Of a stretch of DNA of 64,000 bases, positions 61,294 through 64,000 are shown piece after piece. Source of the stretch: Sphingomonas mali NBRC 15500 (GTDB lineage: Bacteria > Pseudomonadota > Alphaproteobacteria > Sphingomonadales > Sphingomonadaceae); NCBI RefSeq assembly GCF_001598415.1, contig NZ_BCYX01000005.1, positions 62,001 to 126,000 on the forward strand, written 5' to 3'. The translations under genes and the position numbers were made by a program. The first letter of the stretch is position 1. Each line of letters begins with the position of its first letter. The notes beneath the pieces are model-generated. The model saw nothing but the letters and a program-made list of their open reading frames with translations. It had not been told where the DNA came from and made no database searches.

Positions 61294-62364
61294 ATGCGAA
61301 GGATGGCAATGCGCCTCGCCGCGGGGCTTGCGCTGGCGGCCCCGTCCCCCGTGTACGCGTCCAACCCGATCGTGCCGGGCTGGTATGCCGATCCCGAGAT
61401 CCGCATCTTCGCCGGGCAATATTGGATCTATCCGACCTATTCGGACGACAGCGGCAAGCCCGAAGCCATGCCGCCGTTCACCGCCCCCCAACGGGCGAAG
61501 CGCGCCAAGCCGAAGATTCGCCCCGAATATCTCAAGCAGACGTTTTTCGACGCCTTTTCCTCCCCCGATCTCGTCCATTGGACCCGGCACCGGCATGTAC
61601 TCGACGTCGCCAGCATCAAATGGGCAGCCTATGCGGTCTGGGCGCCGTCGGCGATCGAGCGCGACGGCAAATATTACCTCTTCTTCGGCGCCAACGACAT
61701 TCAGAGCGACAATGAAACCGGCGGCATCGGCCTGGCGGTGTCCGACAGTCCAGGCGGGCCATTTCGCGATGCGATCGGTCATCCGCTGGTGCCGGCCTTC
61801 CACAATGGCGCGCAGCCGATCGATCCGTTCGTCTATCGCGACGACGATGGTCGGACCTACCTCTATTATGGCGGCTGGGGCCATTGTAACGTCGTCCGGC
61901 TGAGCCCCGATCTGAAGTCGGTGGAACCCTATCCGGACGGTTCGACATGGAAGGAAATCACCCCGCCCGGCTATGTCGAGGGTTCCTTCGTGATCAAGCG
62001 CAAGGGGATCTATTATCTGATGTGGTCGGAGGGCGGCTGGACCGGCCCCGATTATCGCGTCGCCTATGCGACCGGCAAAAGCCCGCTCGGTCCGTTCAAG
62101 CCGATGGGTACTATCCTCGCGCAGGATTTCCGCATCGCCAGCGGGGCGGGGCACCATTCGGTCGTCAACGTGCCGGGCACCGACGATTGGTACATCGTCT
62201 ATCACCGTCGGCCGCTCGGCGACGATAATGGCGATCACCGCCAACTCGCGATCGACCGCATGACGTTCAACGCCGACGGGACCATCCAGCCGGTCGTCAT
62301 GACCAATGAAGGCATCGCGCCGCGGCCGCTGCCGGCCGCTACCAAAAAGGGACGCCGATCGTGA
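61294..62364 (+). CDS. Exported family 43 glycoside hydrolase
   Basis: This 356-residue five-bladed beta-propeller enzyme has a signal peptide ending VYA. The three catalytic acids of GH43 are visible: base D33 (GWYADPEI), pKa-tuning D177 (PIDPFVYRDDDG) and acid E229 (GYVEGSFVIKR). Family activities include beta-xylosidase, alpha-arabinofuranosidase and exo-beta-1,3-galactanase; I cannot choose between them. ATG 61294 is used; ATG 61309 with AAGGA five bases upstream is a real alternative. Its stop overlaps the GTG start of the following GH92 by three bases. Confidence 0.93.
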   Translation: MRRMAMRLAAGLALAAPSPVYASNPIVPGWYADPEIRIFAGQYWIYPTYSDDSGKPEAMPPFTAPQRAKRAKPKIRPEYLKQTFFDAFSSPDLVHWTRHRHVLDVASIKWAAYAVWAPSAIERDGKYYLFFGANDIQSDNETGGIGLAVSDSPGGPFRDAIGHPLVPAFHNGAQPIDPFVYRDDDGRTYLYYGGWGHCNVVRLSPDLKSVEPYPDGSTWKEITPPGYVEGSFVIKRKGIYYLMWSEGGWTGPDYRVAYATGKSPLGPFKPMGTILAQDFRIASGAGHHSVVNVPGTDDWYIVYHRRPLGDDNGDHRQLAIDRMTFNADGTIQPVVMTNEGIAPRPLPAATKKGRRS

Positions 62365-64000
62365 TCAGGAACATCGTGACCTTGCTGAGCGCCGGGGCCT
62401 TGTTGTCGTCGCCGATCATCGGTGCGGCGACGCCTGCATACGCCCAGCAGGCTGCGTCGCCGCAGCCCGCGTTGGTCGATCTGATCAACCCGCTAATGGG
62501 CACCGACAGCGATCACGCGCTCTCCTATGGCAACACCTATCCGGCGATCGCGGTGCCGTGGGGAATGAATTTCTGGACGCCCGTCACCGGCAAGATGGGC
62601 AGTGGCTGGGGCTACACCTATGCCTCGAAAAAGATCAACGGCATCAAGCAGACGCATCAGCCCAGCCCGTGGATGAACGATTACGCTGCGCTCGCGCTGT
62701 TTGCCGAGACCGGACCGCTCAAGATCGAGCAGGAGGATCGCGCCAGCTGGTTCAGCCACAAGGCCGAGGAGGCCCGCCCCTATGGCTACAAGGTCTATCT
62801 TGCCGATTACGACGTCACCGCCGAGGTCACGCCGACCGCGCGCGCGGCGCAGTTCCGTTTCACTTTTCCCAAGAGCGATGACGCACACATCCTGATCGAT
62901 GGTCAGGACGGCGGATCGATGGTGACGATTGATCCGGCACATCGGCGGATCACCGGCTATGTCCGCAACAATAGCGGCGGCGTGCCCGACAATTTCCACA
63001 ATTACTTCGTCGCCGAATTCGACCACGATTTCACCGTCACCCGCACCTGGGACGACAATTACCAGCTCTCCGCCGCCAAGACGCGCGAAGGCGGCCATGT
63101 CGGCGCGGTGGTCAGCTTCAAGACCGCGGCGGGCGAACAGATCGGCGTAAAGGTCGCATCGTCGTTCATCAGCCCCGAACAGGCGGCGCGCAATCTGGAC
63201 GCGGAGATCGGCAAGGACGGTTTCGATCAGACCCAGGCCAAGGCGAAGCAGGCATGGGAGACGCAGCTGGCACGCGTCCGGGTCGAGGATGCCGATCTCG
63301 ACAACCGCCGCACTTTCTACTCGGCGCTATACCGCATGCTGCAATTCCCGCGGATGTTCTACGAGATCGATGCCAAGGGGAAGCCGGTCCATTACAGTCC
63401 CTATGACGGCAAGGTCCATGCCGGCTTCATGTACACCGACAACGGCTTCTGGGACACGTGGCGCGCGGTCTTCCCGTTCTTCGCGATGATGTATCCCGAG
63501 CGCGACAGCGAGATGATGCAGGGCCTGGTCAACACGGTCAAAGAGGGCGGCTGGCTGCCCGAATGGGCAAGCCCCGGCTATCGCGACGTGATGATCGGAT
63601 CGAACTCGGCGAACATCATCGCCGACGCTTATGCCAATGGCGTCCGAGGCTTCGACACCGAGACGTTGTACAAGGCGATGGTCAAGAACGCGACGACCAG
63701 CGCGGGCCGACCGGTCGACAAGAAGGGGAATGTCGTCAGCGCGGTCGGCCGTGAGGGCGTCGAATATTACAACCGGCTCGGCTACGTGCCCTACGATGTC
63801 GGCATCAACGAAAATGCCGCGCGGACGCTGGAATATGCGACTGCCGATTTCTCGCTGTCGCGGTTTGCCGCGGCGCTCGGCAAGACCGACGATGCGAAAC
63901 TCTATGCCGAGCGCGCGCAGAATTACCGCAAGCTCTACGATCCGCAGACCGGCTGGATGCGCGGGCGCAACAAGGACGGGTCGTGGGAGACTCCGTTCAA
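62361..64000 (+). CDS. Exported family 92 glycoside hydrolase, second copy, partial at the right edge
   Basis: The first 546 codons of a GH92 enzyme are present and the frame is open at base 64000. A signal peptide ends in PAYAQ. The N-terminal domain is canonical for the family: DLINPLMGTDSDHALSYGNT, YPAIAVPWGMNFWTPVTGK and TYASKKINGIKQTHQPSPWM. The barrel has FWDTWRAVFPFFAMMYPE and GWLPEWASPGYRDVMIGSNS. The C-terminal catalytic DD-containing loop lies beyond the window. GTG 62361 overlaps the GH43 stop and has an AAAAAGGGA ribosome site. Probably a calcium-dependent exo-alpha-mannosidase. Confidence 0.94.
   Translation, partial: MIRNIVTLLSAGALLSSPIIGAATPAYAQQAASPQPALVDLINPLMGTDSDHALSYGNTYPAIAVPWGMNFWTPVTGKMGSGWGYTYASKKINGIKQTHQPSPWMNDYAALALFAETGPLKIEQEDRASWFSHKAEEARPYGYKVYLADYDVTAEVTPTARAAQFRFTFPKSDDAHILIDGQDGGSMVTIDPAHRRITGYVRNNSGGVPDNFHNYFVAEFDHDFTVTRTWDDNYQLSAAKTREGGHVGAVVSFKTAAGEQIGVKVASSFISPEQAARNLDAEIGKDGFDQTQAKAKQAWETQLARVRVEDADLDNRRTFYSALYRMLQFPRMFYEIDAKGKPVHYSPYDGKVHAGFMYTDNGFWDTWRAVFPFFAMMYPERDSEMMQGLVNTVKEGGWLPEWASPGYRDVMIGSNSANIIADAYANGVRGFDTETLYKAMVKNATTSAGRPVDKKGNVVSAVGREGVEYYNRLGYVPYDVGINENAARTLEYATADFSLSRFAAALGKTDDAKLYAERAQNYRKLYDPQTGWMRGRNKDGSWETPF

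Noticed and set aside
1..64000. CRISPR arrays, insertion sequences, prophage, tRNA or rRNA genes
   Set aside because: No spaced direct repeats, transposase or integrase motifs, or structured RNA genes were recognised while reading both strands.

Overview
The window is GC-rich alphaproteobacterial chromosome, most like a sphingomonad. The evidence is a complete Tad/Flp pilus locus, Caulobacter/Sphingomonas-type TonB-dependent receptors placed among glycoside hydrolase genes, very high GC with long antisense open frames, and overlapping gene ends throughout. No rRNA, tRNA, CRISPR array, insertion sequence or phage gene was seen. Function calls come from reading motifs, without database searches.

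Layout. 1-3.0 kb: a LysR regulator cut by the left edge, divergent from an aldo/keto reductase and an MFS exporter. 3.2-5.6 kb: a NarL-type two-component pair that converges on the Tad locus. 5.5-18.1 kb, minus strand: a Tad/Flp type IVb pilus operon in transcription order flp, cpaB, cpaC, small lipoprotein, TadG-like, two TadE-like, cpaE, cpaF, tadB, tadC, two TPR genes, cpaA. 18.7-23.3 kb: four polytopic membrane proteins (two GT-C-like, one PAP2-like, one DUF2569-like). 23.3-24.0 kb: an AT-rich stretch without genes. 24.0-33.1 kb: a Csu-type chaperone-usher pilus cluster with seven tandem spore-coat-U-like subunits, chaperone, usher, tip adhesin, and an eighth pilin-like gene on the other strand.

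33.4-64 kb is a large glycan-use region. A plus-strand operon encodes an SMP-30 lactonase, an aldose 1-epimerase, a sodium/sugar symporter, a 2-keto-3-deoxy sugar acid kinase and its aldolase. A minus-strand operon (45.7 to 38.9 kb) encodes a TonB receptor, an alpha/beta hydrolase, mannonate dehydratase (uxuA) and a family 2 enzyme carrying the NxK signature of beta-glucuronidases. A FadR-type regulator is divergent from it. Next come an ExuT-type transporter overlapping a cytoplasmic GH31, an MFS sugar porter, a ROK repressor, then GH92, GH2, a second TonB receptor, GH43 and a second GH92 cut by the right edge.

How it may work together. The enzymes suggest release of glucuronate and alpha-mannose, perhaps also galactose or arabinose, from an acidic plant-type glycan. 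Uronate would be degraded through mannonate, 2-keto-3-deoxygluconate and its 6-phosphate. Uronate isomerase and fructuronate reductase are not here. TnGTC-n-GACnA-like palindromes, the operator type of FadR-subfamily regulators, occur upstream of three transcription units and suggest one regulon. A different AT-rich 20-bp motif is shared upstream of the first GH92 and the second TonB receptor.
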